From: Pacificibacter marinus
Lineage (GTDB): Bacteria; Pseudomonadota; Alphaproteobacteria; Rhodobacterales; Rhodobacteraceae
Length of the DNA: 64,000 bases
NCBI RefSeq assembly: GCF_018860505.1
Contig: NZ_JAHKPU010000032.1
Coordinates: 1 to 64,000, forward strand
Reading direction: 5' to 3'
Part shown: piece after piece, positions 26,287 to 35,608 of the stretch
How the letters are laid out: every line of letters starts with the position of its first letter
Position numbering within the stretch: the first letter of the stretch is position 1
Made by a program: the position numbers and the translations under genes
Notes under the pieces: generated by a model
What the model was told of the DNA's origin: nothing
Seen by the model: only the letters and a program-made list of their open reading frames with translations
Databases searched by the model: none

Positions 26287-26487
26287 TGATGCCTTAGATT
26301 GTGATCGGTTTTTCCGATTCTGGTAGTGTTTTTCTTTGATTTCATAAGGATACGCAGTTTAAACTGCGTTTCAATTTTGGACGCCCCTTTTTTATGCACT
26401 GCCTAGAAATGCACCTTACGTTACGACAAGATAGATCGAAAACCAAACAAGGTCCAACCCAGATATGCAGGTCATTTTGGCGAGGCA

Positions 26488-26504
26488 GCTCCAATATTTG
26501 GAGC
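26488..26504 (-). terminator. Hairpin after tpa
   Basis: The arms GCTCCAA and TTGGAGC with a 3-nt loop start 13 nt after the tpa stop. No strong T-run follows, so it may protect mRNA or terminate weakly before tauA. Confidence 0.4.
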
Positions 26505-26516
26505 CACCGTTTTTGT

Positions 26517-27899
26517 TTAAGCACAGGTCGGTATCGCGCTCAAAGCGCGGTCAAGTGTTTCCGTAATTTGGTTGATTTCGCTTTCGCCTACGATCAAGGA
26601 TGGGGCAAGACATAGCGTGTTGTTAAAGCCTTCAATCGCGCGGGCTGTTTTGCCAATCAAAACGCTTTCAGCGTCACAGCCAGCAACCACTTTATCAACC
26701 AAAGCCTCTGCCAGTGGTTCGCGCGTCTCGCGATCTGCGACCAATTCAAGACCACAAAACAGACCTTGGCCGCGCACATCCCCAACGATTGCATGACGAT
26801 CTTTGATCTCAAAAAGCTTATCCATCAAATAAGCGCCCATCTTTTTGCTATTATCCAGAAGATTTTCATCTTCGATAATGCGCATATTTTCCATCGCAGC
26901 CGCTGGTCCAGCCGTACAGCCGCCAAAGGTCGAGATGTCACGGAACATGCTCATTGGATCTGCGGGATTGGTGCGGAATTTTTGGAACACGTCTTCGGTT
27001 GTGATCAAGCAAGAAATCGCAGCGTAACCAGACGCCACACCTTTTGCAGTGGTGATGATGTCAGGTTTGATGCCGTAGTTTTGGTACCCAAACCACTCGC
27101 CCGTACGCCCCATGCCGCAGACAACTTCGTCCATGTGGATCAAAATATCGTATTTTGTGCAGATTTCCTGCAAGCGTTCCCAGTAACCCGCTGGCGGTGT
27201 GATAACGCCGCCGCCTGCTGTCATTGGCTCAAGGCAGATCGCGCCAATGGTGTCTGGACCTTCGCGCAAAATGACCTCTTCAACCGCATCGGCCGCGCGA
27301 ACGCCATAGTTTTCAACGTCCCATTGCGCCCTGTACTCAAGGCAGTGCGGCACAGCAACAAAGCCATCAGGAAACGGACCAAAATGCGCCTTGCGCTGGC
27401 CTTGGCCTGTGGCTGCCATCGCGCCAAAGGTGCTGCCGTGATAGTCGCGATCACGGTACAAGATTTTCCATTTTTTGCCACCGTGATGTTGATGCGCGAT
27501 TTGGCGCACCATTTTAAACGCTTTTTCATTGGCTTCGGACCCTGAGTTCAAAAAGAATACCCGATCCAACCCTGGCGTTTTAGATGTGATCTGTTCAGCA
27601 AATTGTGCGGCAGGAACAGTTCCCATGTTACCGCCAAAAAAGTTCATTTTAAGAACTTGATCGCGGATCGCATTGGCCATGCTTTCGCGGCCATAACCGA
27701 CATTCACAGTCCACAGACCGCCCGACACACTGTCAAGGAATTCACGACCATTTTGGTCCCACAACTTCATCCCGCGTCCTTCAACAAAAATACGTGGATC
27801 TTTTTGGTCAAGTGCGGCGTGTTGAAACAGGTGATGCCACACATGCGCACGATCCGAGTCTACAGTTGCGCGAATATCGTTGATTTGAGTCATTTCCAT
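26517..27899 (-). CDS. tpa: Taurine-pyruvate aminotransferase
   Basis: PLP enzyme converting taurine and pyruvate to sulfoacetaldehyde and alanine. The 460-residue class III aminotransferase shows LNSGSEANEKAFKMVRQIAH, the Asp-containing HMDEVVCGMGRTGEWFGYQN and the PLP Lys in TTAKGVASGY. The neighbours TauABC, TauR and a TSUP exporter support taurine over other amines. Other class III transaminases share these motifs, so the substrate rests partly on context. The downstream enzyme Xsc is absent from the window. Confidence 0.87.
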   Translation of the reverse strand: MEMTQINDIRATVDSDRAHVWHHLFQHAALDQKDPRIFVEGRGMKLWDQNGREFLDSVSGGLWTVNVGYGRESMANAIRDQVLKMNFFGGNMGTVPAAQFAEQITSKTPGLDRVFFLNSGSEANEKAFKMVRQIAHQHHGGKKWKILYRDRDYHGSTFGAMAATGQGQRKAHFGPFPDGFVAVPHCLEYRAQWDVENYGVRAADAVEEVILREGPDTIGAICLEPMTAGGGVITPPAGYWERLQEICTKYDILIHMDEVVCGMGRTGEWFGYQNYGIKPDIITTAKGVASGYAAISCLITTEDVFQKFRTNPADPMSMFRDISTFGGCTAGPAAAMENMRIIEDENLLDNSKKMGAYLMDKLFEIKDRHAIVGDVRGQGLFCGLELVADRETREPLAEALVDKVVAGCDAESVLIGKTARAIEGFNNTLCLAPSLIVGESEINQITETLDRALSAIPTCA

Positions 27900-28143
27900 G
27901 AGACGGGTTTACCTAAGCGTTAAGAAACTATTTTTGCAGATCATCGCGGAAATGGCTGCATTCGATAGAGCCAGTTTAGAAATCCGAATGGAGCCAGATA
28001 GAGCAACCTTCCTTATTTTGCTAATTTTTCAGGCAATAGCACAAATAATTGTAGTACATATTAAGCAAATCCGCTTTTCCACCCGCTCAACGCTTTAAAC
28101 TGGCACCTTAATTGGTGAAAAGAGCAGAGCCAGTACATCAAGC
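27900..28143. promoter_or_regulatory. tauR-tpa intergenic region: Divergent tpa-tauR promoter region with repeated CCAG sites
   Basis: GAGCCAG occurs at 27968, 27991 and 28127, and its complement appears in TTTAAACTGGCACC (28094-28107). The first two are 23 bp apart, about two helical turns. TauR of Rhodobacter capsulatus is known to bind direct repeats containing CTGGAC; the CTGGCACCTTAA stretch here is similar but not identical. I infer TauR operators. Confidence 0.5.
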
Positions 28144-29634
28144 ATGGCTCACCGCAAAAGAAAGTCACAGATGCAAAATCTTCCCTTTTCCATAGATCGC
28201 GACAGCGCTGAGCCTCTGCAACGCCAGTTGCGTCGTGCCTTCATCGATGCGATTCATGATGGGCAGATGGTCGTTGGGCAAAAAATACCATCCTCGCGTG
28301 CCTTGGCCGAACAGCTCGGTATCGCGCGCAACACAGCAACCGCTGTCTATGATGAACTGATCGCGCGTGGGTATCTGGAAAGCCAAGCCCGACGGGGATG
28401 CTTTGTGTCTGCACGTGGGGCCGAGCAAGATGAAAACACCGCTAAGCCGTCAACTTTGGATTGGAATGCGCGTATGCGTGTGCATCCGTCAAGATTCAAT
28501 CACATCCGCAAGCCACTGAATTGGAAGGATTATTCATATCCCTTCATTTATGGTCAAGTCGATCCACGCCTGTTTCCCGTGAATGCATGGCGCACCGCAT
28601 CACGCGACACTTTAGGACGGGCCTCGATTGACTGGTGGGCTGCAGATCGCGCCGTTGATGATGACCCAATGTTGATCGAGCAAATCCGCACTCGAATTTT
28701 GCCTGATCGCGGCGTTTACGCCCGTCCCGAAGAAATACTGATCACATTGGGTGCCCAAGAAGGATTTTACCTATTGGCGCGCATGCTATCAGGCCCCGGT
28801 GCGCGGGTTGGTTGCGAATATCCTGGATATCCAGATTCCCGCTTTATTTATGAACTCTACGGTGGACAATCGGTGCCTTTGCCAATCGACGCACAAGGGG
28901 CGCGCATAGCACCCGGTTTGGGGTTGGATGTGGCCCTGTTAACGCCAGGGGCGCAATGCCCGACCATGACTTTGATGACAGATGCACGCCGCGACCAGAT
29001 TTTAAATCTTGCGGCCCAAGAAGATTTCTTGATTGTCGAAGACGATTATGAAGGCGAAGTGTCTTTTGCCCGCGACACAGCTTTGAAAGCGCGCGACAAA
29101 GACGGACGCGTTTTGTATCTTGGCACCTTGTCCAAAGTCTTGGCCCCTGGTGTGCGGCTTGGCTTTATGGTGGCCCCACCAGAAGTCGTGCAAGAGGCGC
29201 GCTGGCTGCGCCGCTTGATGCATCGTTCTGTGCCACTGAACAACCAGCGCGCGGCCGCTATATTTTTAGCCGAAGGGCATTATCTCGCTCTGGTGCGCAA
29301 ATTGCGCAAAGTGCATGCCGAACGGTGGTATCGTGTCATGGAGCACATCGATACATTGATGCCCGGCTTTAAAGTGCCTGACCCCTGCCAAGGCGGGGCA
29401 AGTGTTTGGCTGGAATGCCCCGAAGGTGTCGATGGCCGTGATTTGATGCGCGAGGCGATGAAAGCTGGCGTACTGTTTGAAAGCGGCGATCCCTTTGTGC
29501 GCTCTGAAGACGCAGGTCGTTTCTTGCGCCTTGGGCTATCGCTGATCGAAACCGACGCCATCGTGCCAGGGATGCGTGTTCTCGGTGAAGTCGCGGCACG
29601 ATTGGCGGACTCTGCCCCCACTGTGGCCCCATAA
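28144..29634 (+). CDS. tauR: MocR/GntR-type taurine regulator
   Basis: 496 residues. An N-terminal GntR winged helix (about 20-85, IPSSRALAEQLGIARNTATA) is followed by a type I aminotransferase-like domain with the PLP Lys in YLGTLSKVLAPGVRLGFM. Proteins of this architecture sense PLP adducts of an amine. It is divergent from tpa, as in Rhodobacter capsulatus, where TauR activates tpa in the presence of taurine. ATG 28144 is used; ATG 28171 (MQNLPF) is also possible. Confidence 0.88.
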   Translation: MAHRKRKSQMQNLPFSIDRDSAEPLQRQLRRAFIDAIHDGQMVVGQKIPSSRALAEQLGIARNTATAVYDELIARGYLESQARRGCFVSARGAEQDENTAKPSTLDWNARMRVHPSRFNHIRKPLNWKDYSYPFIYGQVDPRLFPVNAWRTASRDTLGRASIDWWAADRAVDDDPMLIEQIRTRILPDRGVYARPEEILITLGAQEGFYLLARMLSGPGARVGCEYPGYPDSRFIYELYGGQSVPLPIDAQGARIAPGLGLDVALLTPGAQCPTMTLMTDARRDQILNLAAQEDFLIVEDDYEGEVSFARDTALKARDKDGRVLYLGTLSKVLAPGVRLGFMVAPPEVVQEARWLRRLMHRSVPLNNQRAAAIFLAEGHYLALVRKLRKVHAERWYRVMEHIDTLMPGFKVPDPCQGGASVWLECPEGVDGRDLMREAMKAGVLFESGDPFVRSEDAGRFLRLGLSLIETDAIVPGMRVLGEVAARLADSAPTVAP

Positions 29635-29724
29635 AAACCCAAGGCGTGGACCAATCGCCGCCTAGCAATGCTGTCTAGGGGCTGGATATCCCTATAGACA
29701 TCTTGATTCGAGAAAGCCCAGATT

Positions 29725-30465
29725 ATGATCCTTAGCACCACCATCCTTGTTCTTGTCGCGGTTCTATTTTCCGCCTTCTTGCGCGGCCTCGCTGGGTTTG
29801 GATTTGCCTTGGCTGCCGTACCAATTGTGTCTTTGGTTTTGTCGCCGCTTGAGGCGGTGACACTATCGATTTTGCTGCAAGTCGTTGTCGGCGTGCGCGA
29901 TAGCTTGACCCTATATGGCGAGGTTCATAGACCCTCGCTTTTGCGCCTATGCATCGGCGCCATCGTTGGAATCCCTGTTGGCGTTTTGGCCCTTACGGCT
30001 TTGAGCGCCGATTCCGCGCGGATCATGATTGCGGTTGTTGTCTTAGCTGGTTTGATCATTTTGCTGCGCTACAAACCCAGCACCGCAGAACCCAACGGTC
30101 CGCTGGCGGTTGTTGCCGGTGTTATCGCAGGTGCCTTTACAGGCTTGGCAGCCATGCCCGGACCACCCGCTGTCGCGTATTTCTTGGGCACGAGCTTGCC
30201 ACCCAAACAAACACGCGCATCCTTGTTGTTGTTTTTCTTTGTGGTGTGCATCTTGGCGACACCAGGTCTGTATTTTAAAGGCGCATTGACGCAATCCACA
30301 CTGGTCATGACCGCTCTGTCTATCCCCTCAATGGCGCTCGGCACATGGCTTGGCACCGCCACATTTAAACGCCTGAACAGCACGCAGTACCGCAATATTG
30401 CCATTGGCGTCATGGCCATCGCGGCCATTCTTGCAGGCGCGCGCGGGATTGCGGCTTACATGTGA
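29725..30465 (+). CDS. TSUP (TauE/SafE) family membrane exporter
   Basis: 246 residues with about eight hydrophobic segments and the two repeated TSUP halves (LRGLAGFGFALAAVPIVSLV and AGAFTGLAAMPGPPAVAYFL). Members of this family export sulfite or sulfonates. Its position 90 nt after tauR suggests efflux of sulfite from taurine breakdown, but no sulfite-releasing enzyme is in the window. Confidence 0.82.
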   Translation: MILSTTILVLVAVLFSAFLRGLAGFGFALAAVPIVSLVLSPLEAVTLSILLQVVVGVRDSLTLYGEVHRPSLLRLCIGAIVGIPVGVLALTALSADSARIMIAVVVLAGLIILLRYKPSTAEPNGPLAVVAGVIAGAFTGLAAMPGPPAVAYFLGTSLPPKQTRASLLLFFFVVCILATPGLYFKGALTQSTLVMTALSIPSMALGTWLGTATFKRLNSTQYRNIAIGVMAIAAILAGARGIAAYM

Positions 30466-30540
30466 CCCTAGGCTGAATGCCAGCGACAGTTCCTAATGTT
30501 ATACATTAATACAACAAGACAATTGTCTGTTATAAAATAA

Positions 30541-30571
30541 AAATCGCCCCAAATTTGGAGGCGATTTTTTT
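30541..30571. terminator. Bidirectional terminator between TSUP gene and YgiB-like gene
   Basis: The arms AAATCGCC and GGCGATTT flank an 11-nt loop; a T-run follows on each strand. Confidence 0.85.
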
Positions 30572-30605
30572 AATAAGTGCAGCCACGTCAAACGAATGCA
30601 GCGCC

Positions 30606-31187
30606 TTAGCCGCCGTAGCTGCGCGTGCCTGCAGATTTCCCAAATCCACCGCGCGAGGCAACGCTGGCTTTGGTCATCGGCGCCTTACCTGCGGTTGCTG
30701 CGGGTTTGGTAAACTGAGAGCTGCTCAAACTCCCCTTGCCTTTGTTTCCTGAATAGCTCGCGTTACCAGAAGCGTTGGTATAACCGCCGCCTGCCTTTTT
30801 GTACAATGGCTGCGAGCCCGCCATTCCAGCACGATTGCTAAGCATATTACCGATCAAATAGCCCGTCAGAAGTGGCATAAAAATACCGCTTGAACCGCCG
30901 TTTCCGACCTGAGCCGCCTCAGTCCCACAAGCACCTTCGCCGTGCTGGCTTTCGCAAACCTCGACACTGTCGTAGCGTGGAGCGGCTTCAACATGCAGCG
31001 CTTGAGCTTCGGCAAAGGCCACATCGCAAGCCTCGGTTGAGGCCAATCCGCCCTGCCCGACTTCAGCCTTACAGGTCGCAAGATCAGGATAGGCTTGGGA
31101 GTCGATTTTTTCCTCTTGGCAACCAGCCAATGCGAATGAGGCTGCACCGAGAATGCTCAAAGCGACGGTTTTAGAACGTTTTGACAT
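30606..31187 (-). CDS. DUF1190 (YgiB-like) lipoprotein
   Basis: About 193 residues. The N-terminus MSKRSKTVALSILGAASFAL leads to the lipobox LAGC, so it is probably lipid-anchored. The mature part has paired Cys segments (DLATCKAEVG, EACDVAFAEA, CESQHGEGACG) and a Gly/Ser-rich C-terminus. AAGGATAT precedes ATG 31187. It lies 17 nt after the YgiC-like gene, and this pair is also conserved in enterobacteria (ygiB-ygiC, yjfM-yjfC). Function is unknown. Confidence 0.82.
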   Translation of the reverse strand: MSKRSKTVALSILGAASFALAGCQEEKIDSQAYPDLATCKAEVGQGGLASTEACDVAFAEAQALHVEAAPRYDSVEVCESQHGEGACGTEAAQVGNGGSSGIFMPLLTGYLIGNMLSNRAGMAGSQPLYKKAGGGYTNASGNASYSGNKGKGSLSSSQFTKPAATAGKAPMTKASVASRGGFGKSAGTRSYGG

Positions 31188-31204
31188 AGGGATATCCTTT
31201 GAGA

Positions 31205-32431
31205 TCAATCGCGAATGAAATGGGGTTTGAAGCGGGACAGGTCTTGAGTGATGCGCGAGCGATCTTCGCGGACACTCATGCCGACACATTGCGTGCCAAC
31301 GACCCAAGATCCGATGACAGGGCGATACCCATCGAACTCAGGCAAGGCGTGATAGGCCTGCACAATTTGCGGAAAGGCACTGTAATCATCATTAGGGGCT
31401 GTATCAGTTGTGGCCCCATGCTCGATGATGGAAACGGATGCACCTTCGCGTGAAAAGATCGGTTTGCGCACATGACCCGCCCGCAATATGTCAGACGCGC
31501 GATCAAAGGCATCCGACACATGGGGCGCCACTGCGCCTGTACCATTCAGTCCGCCAATGACATCCTCTTCAAAAAAGGCGGGCAATAGGTTTTTGTGGCC
31601 TTCAAACATGTTCCACAACACAGGCAACAGCCCCTTGTTGGACACGACAGATTTCCACGCAGGTTCGATCATCAGACAGTTGGCACCCTCGATATGCTGG
31701 GCATAGTCATCGCGCAGCATATCTTCCCAAGGGTAGAGTTTGAACAGCGCGCCGATGACGCGGGCTTCGTCGTCCAGAAACTGCCCCTCTTTGCTCAGAC
31801 CCAGCTTTTCCAGATCAAAGTAATGCGCACCAAGTCCCGCCTCGCGGGCGGCCCAACCCAGCATTTCAACCGTGCCGTAGTCTTCGGGATTGCCGCTCAT
31901 CGCGGTGAAATGCACATCCATCGCATTGTCGAATAAGGCCTTGAAACGATCAACTAAGGCCTCATGAATGCCGTTGAATTGATCGTCGTCTTTTCCAAGC
32001 ACGCCCAGCTTGATCTGGTCTTCCAGCCAAGTCCATTGATAGGAGGCGGATTCAAATAAAGACGTTGGTGTATCAGCGTTGTATTCCAACAACTTAGCGG
32101 GTCCGGTCCCATCATAGGCCAAATCAAATCGACCATAAAGCTCAGGATCACCTCGGCCCCAGCTGTCTTTCACCAAATCGAAATACGCGGCAGGAATGCC
32201 TAATTTTTCGAGCAATTCTTCGCTTTTGACAATCTCAGCCACGGCATCGCGACACATCGTGTGCAATTCGGTCGAGGGGTCTTCGATGTCATCCTCAATT
32301 TGACGCAACGAGAATTCATAGGCCGTGGTTTCGTCCCAATAGGGCTCGCCATGCATATCAGCAAAGGTAAAACCCAATTCAGCCGCTTGGTCGCGCCAAT
32401 TTGGCCGTTCAGGCAGTTTGACTTTGCGCAT
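31205..32431 (-). CDS. Glutathionylspermidine synthase-like ATP-grasp protein (YgiC/YjfC family)
   Basis: 408 residues resembling the synthetase half of glutathionylspermidine synthase. It shows YDGTGPAKLLEYNADTPTSL, LMIEPAWKSVVSNKGLLPVL and PIFSREGASVSIIEHG. It lacks the amidase half. YgiC and YjfC do not show the full synthase activity as far as known, and probably ligate an amine or peptide. It forms an operon with the YgiB-like lipoprotein gene. Confidence 0.85.
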   Translation of the reverse strand: MRKVKLPERPNWRDQAAELGFTFADMHGEPYWDETTAYEFSLRQIEDDIEDPSTELHTMCRDAVAEIVKSEELLEKLGIPAAYFDLVKDSWGRGDPELYGRFDLAYDGTGPAKLLEYNADTPTSLFESASYQWTWLEDQIKLGVLGKDDDQFNGIHEALVDRFKALFDNAMDVHFTAMSGNPEDYGTVEMLGWAAREAGLGAHYFDLEKLGLSKEGQFLDDEARVIGALFKLYPWEDMLRDDYAQHIEGANCLMIEPAWKSVVSNKGLLPVLWNMFEGHKNLLPAFFEEDVIGGLNGTGAVAPHVSDAFDRASDILRAGHVRKPIFSREGASVSIIEHGATTDTAPNDDYSAFPQIVQAYHALPEFDGYRPVIGSWVVGTQCVGMSVREDRSRITQDLSRFKPHFIRD

Positions 32432-32556
32432 GAGATCCCCCCAGAATAGTCGCTTGAGCCTCTACATAGAGGGGAATGTGCGCTTGCACCAGACCGGCTG
32501 CGCGAGATCAATGATTTGCAACCCGCGCGAGCCGTATCGATAAGGTCAACGCAGTC

Positions 32557-33387
32557 TCAGGCCTGTAGGCGCTCTGCGTGCCACGCCAAATGATCATCCA
32601 TAAAGGTCGAGATAAAGAAATAAGAGTGATCGTAACCATCTTGGAGGCGCAAGGTCAGTGCAATGTCAGTGCCAAGGCAAGCATCCTGCAAGGCATGCGG
32701 GTTACATCCGTCAAAGAAAGTGTCCGACACGCCTTGATCGACCAAAATGGCAGACAGACGCGCGCCTGATTTGATGAGTCTGACAGCATCATATGGAGCC
32801 CATTTGGACTCGTCTGGTCCCAGATAGGCCGCAAGCGCGCCTTTGGACCAATCTGCCGTCGAAGGGTTGGTGATCGGCGCAAAGGCAGAACAGGATTTAA
32901 ACCTATCAGGATTTTTCAACGCGATGGTCAGCGCACCATGACCGCCCATGGAATGACCGGTGATCCCTTGGCGAGACATATCCACAGGGAAATGTTCTGC
33001 AATCAAGTCTGGCAATTCTTTTGTGACATAAGAATACATCTGAAAATGCGCAGCCCACGGGGCTTCTGTCGCGTCAACGTAGAACCCTGCCCCTTGCCCC
33101 ATCTGCCAACTCTCTGCATTGGCCACATCATCGCCGCGAGGCGAAGTATCAGGGCAGACAATGATCAAACCAAGCTCAGCCGCTTTGCGACGGTATTCGC
33201 CTTTGTCCATCACATTGGCATGCGAACACGTCAGGCCGGACAGATACCAAAGAACGGGACATTTCTGTGACGCGGCTTGAGGCGGCACAAAAACAGAAAA
33301 GGTCATCTGTGTGCCTGTGGCGCTGGATTGATGGGTGTAGACGCCCTGCGTCCCGCCAAAGGAAAGATTGGTTGAAACGGTTTCCAT
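32557..33387 (-). CDS. fghA: S-formylglutathione hydrolase
   Basis: Hydrolyses S-formylglutathione to formate and glutathione, the last step of glutathione-dependent formaldehyde oxidation. 276 residues with an alpha/beta hydrolase fold. The nucleophile is in GHSMGGHGAL, the Asp in VDQGVSDTFF and the His in GYDHSYFF. I start it at ATG 33387 (METVSTNLSF), after GGAGATGC. It complements the methyl-oxidation genes upstream in the window but stands alone here, without the dehydrogenase gene. Confidence 0.93.
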   Translation of the reverse strand: METVSTNLSFGGTQGVYTHQSSATGTQMTFSVFVPPQAASQKCPVLWYLSGLTCSHANVMDKGEYRRKAAELGLIIVCPDTSPRGDDVANAESWQMGQGAGFYVDATEAPWAAHFQMYSYVTKELPDLIAEHFPVDMSRQGITGHSMGGHGALTIALKNPDRFKSCSAFAPITNPSTADWSKGALAAYLGPDESKWAPYDAVRLIKSGARLSAILVDQGVSDTFFDGCNPHALQDACLGTDIALTLRLQDGYDHSYFFISTFMDDHLAWHAERLQA

Positions 33388-33583
33388 CTTGCATCTCCAA
33401 ATTAAAATATCACGCGTGATACACGGTTTGAAGAAATCTATCTGAGGACGTGCTGCAGGCAAAGGCCTCTAGTAGCCGCAATCAATGATTTTGCTGCGCG
33501 CTGGCGCATTTCATATTGATCAAAAATGCAAAGGACTCTGTGTGTCATATCCCATTGCCGAACATCATCGCAGGCAAAGACAC

Positions 33584-33616
33584 GAAAAACCCCCGCAGCC
33601 TAGTGGCAACGGGGGT
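33584..33616 (-). terminator. Terminator of the DUF1127 gene
   Basis: On the minus strand the arms ACCCCCG and CGGGGGT enclose about 14 nt and are followed by TTTTT. Confidence 0.8.
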
Positions 33617-33646
33617 CAAGTCTTGCAATACGTTTTACGTATATAT

Positions 33647-33871
33647 TCAGGCGTTCGTTCCGCGTGCAGCTTCGCGCGCAACCATTGGAATGTCAGAACG
33701 TTTGATGCCGATGTCTGCCAGTTCACGATTGCTCATGTTAGACAGTTCAGACATGTAACGGCTTTCAGCCACGGAAAGCGCGAACTGCTTGAAGAAGTTT
33801 GAAATGACGGTTGTGAAGCGCTCTGTCAAAGAGGATTGAGCGATCTGTGCGTTTGAAGTTGCGTATGCCAT
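33647..33871 (-). CDS. Small DUF1127-domain protein
   Basis: 74 residues. The C-terminal half is the DUF1127 motif: ELSNMSNRELADIGIKRSDI. Such small basic proteins are widespread in alphaproteobacteria; some bind RNA or affect phosphate and carbon metabolism, but the role here is not known. The gene has its own terminator 31 nt downstream and appears monocistronic. Confidence 0.85.
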   Translation of the reverse strand: MAYATSNAQIAQSSLTERFTTVISNFFKQFALSVAESRYMSELSNMSNRELADIGIKRSDIPMVAREAARGTNA

Positions 33872-34218
33872 TTTAATATTCCTATCTTTCGGTTCGGATG
33901 TCGTTTGTGTGAAGGCGCTGTGATTGGCCTAAATTTCTATGTCTCTTGTTAGGCGTTTGCCCGTTTGCTTGAGTTGAATATGGGGTAAATGCTGCGATGC
34001 AACAATCCACAATGCGAGAACCCCGCCATGCGTCAAATGCATACATAAATCTTCAGCATATGCGTGGAATACATATCTCCCTTTCGCCTGCTGCAATGCA
34101 GAAAAAACAGATTGACTTGTCTTGGTGAAATCCGCGCTTGCGCAAACGTCTAAAGACCCGAAATCAAAAAAAGGCCCCGCGAATGCAGGGCCTTTAACAT
34201 AAAAAATAATGTAAAATA
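33872..34218. other. Intergenic region upstream of DUF1127 gene
   Basis: It holds the promoter and 5' leader of the DUF1127 gene and, at the far side, the terminator of the alanine dehydrogenase gene. No coding region or structured RNA is recognisable. Confidence 0.4.
34169..34196 (-). terminator. Terminator of alanine dehydrogenase gene
   Basis: The minus strand reads AAAGGCCCT, loop, GGGGCCTTTTTTT, a strong stem with a T-run about 23 nt after the stop codon. Confidence 0.85.
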
Positions 34219-35337
34219 TTACAGCGCCAAAGCCGCCTCATGGGCAGGCAGATAGTCAAGCCCTTGAAATTGCGCCACAGGCTCACAGGTCACTTTCCCA
34301 TGCGCCACGTTAAGGCCTTCCAGCAGATGTGGATCAGACAACAAGGCTTCTTTCACGCCCATATCCGCCAGTTTCAAAAGATGCGGCAAGGTCGCGTTGT
34401 TCAATGCATATGTAGAGGTGCGCGCCACAGCGCCCGGCATATTCGCCACGCAGTAGTGCACGATGCCTTCCTCGACATAGATCGGATCGGCATGAGTTGT
34501 CGCCTTCGAGGTCTCGAAACACCCCCCTTGATCGATGGCGACATCCACCAAAACAGCCCCCTGTTGCATCGTTTTCAACATCTCACGGGTGACAAGCTTC
34601 GGGGCCGCGGCACCAGGGATCAGCACAGCGCCAATCACCAAATCAGCAGTCGCAATAGCAGTCGCTAATGCGGACTTGCTGGAATACAGCGTTTTGACCG
34701 TGCCACCGAATTGCGTATCGATGCTTTCCAGCGCCTCATTTGAGCGATCCAGAATGGTGACATCCGCCCCCATACCGACAGCCATCGCGGTGGCATTGCG
34801 CCCGACAACACCGCCACCAATGACGATCACTTTTGCAGGGGCCACACCAGGGACGCCGCCCAGCAAAACACCGCGCCCCCCTTGGGCTTTCTCAAGCGTA
34901 TGTGCGCCAGCCTGAGCAGCCATACGGCCAGCGACTTGGCTCATCGGCTTAAGCAATGGCAGACCGCCAAAGGGCGATGTCACCGTTTCATATGCGATAC
35001 AGATGGCCCCAGAGGCCATCAAATCGACCGTTTGCGGCGCGTCTGGCGCGAGGTGTAAATAGGTGTATAGCGTTTGACCTTTGCGCAGGCGCGCGCGTTC
35101 AACCGCTTGGGGTTCTTTAACTTTAACGATGATATCCGCCGTGGCGAACACATCTTCGACAGCAGCCAGTGTGGCACCGACCGCGGTGTAATCTGCATCT
35201 TCAGCGCCTATGCCTAAGCCAGCACCATGCTCAACCACAACGTCGTGGCCATGTGCCACAAGCTCTGCTGCGCTTTCTGGCGTCAAGCCTACGCGGTATT
35301 CATGATTTTTGATTTCTTTAGGACAACCGATGCGCAT
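34219..35337 (-). CDS. ald: Alanine dehydrogenase
   Basis: NAD-dependent enzyme interconverting alanine with pyruvate and ammonium. 372 residues, starting [27 protein letters not shown] lies 6 nt before this ATG. Motifs include [19 protein letters not shown], the NAD-binding [20 protein letters not shown] and [12 protein letters not shown]. In taurine degraders using Tpa, Ald regenerates pyruvate from the alanine formed. It lies 6 kb from tpa, so the link is functional inference. Confidence 0.94.
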   Translation of the reverse strand: MRIGCPKEIKNHEYRVGLTPESAAELVAHGHDVVVEHGAGLGIGAEDADYTAVGATLAAVEDVFATADIIVKVKEPQAVERARLRKGQTLYTYLHLAPDAPQTVDLMASGAICIAYETVTSPFGGLPLLKPMSQVAGRMAAQAGAHTLEKAQGGRGVLLGGVPGVAPAKVIVIGGGVVGRNATAMAVGMGADVTILDRSNEALESIDTQFGGTVKTLYSSKSALATAIATADLVIGAVLIPGAAAPKLVTREMLKTMQQGAVLVDVAIDQGGCFETSKATTHADPIYVEEGIVHYCVANMPGAVARTSTYALNNATLPHLLKLADMGVKEALLSDPHLLEGLNVAHGKVTCEPVAQFQGLDYLPAHEAALAL

Positions 35338-35608
35338 GTTCATTCCCTCCATGTTCGCTTGGGCTCAAGCTTAGCATCGCGATTTTGGGATGTTCTTCGT
35401 CATTATGCTCTGAATGGTGCAGAGGTGAAACTTATGTCCGAACTTTCGTCTTAAAGTGAAAATAAATCCCGATTTTAAAACTCGAATGGGATATTACCCC
35501 ACGCTAAAGCTGAATTGGGGCGAATCTTATGGTGTGGTTTTAACCCTTCAGCTTGCGCCCTGCCCGCGCTTTATGGTCTATGGACGCAAAGCAATTCGGA
35601 GCATTGAT

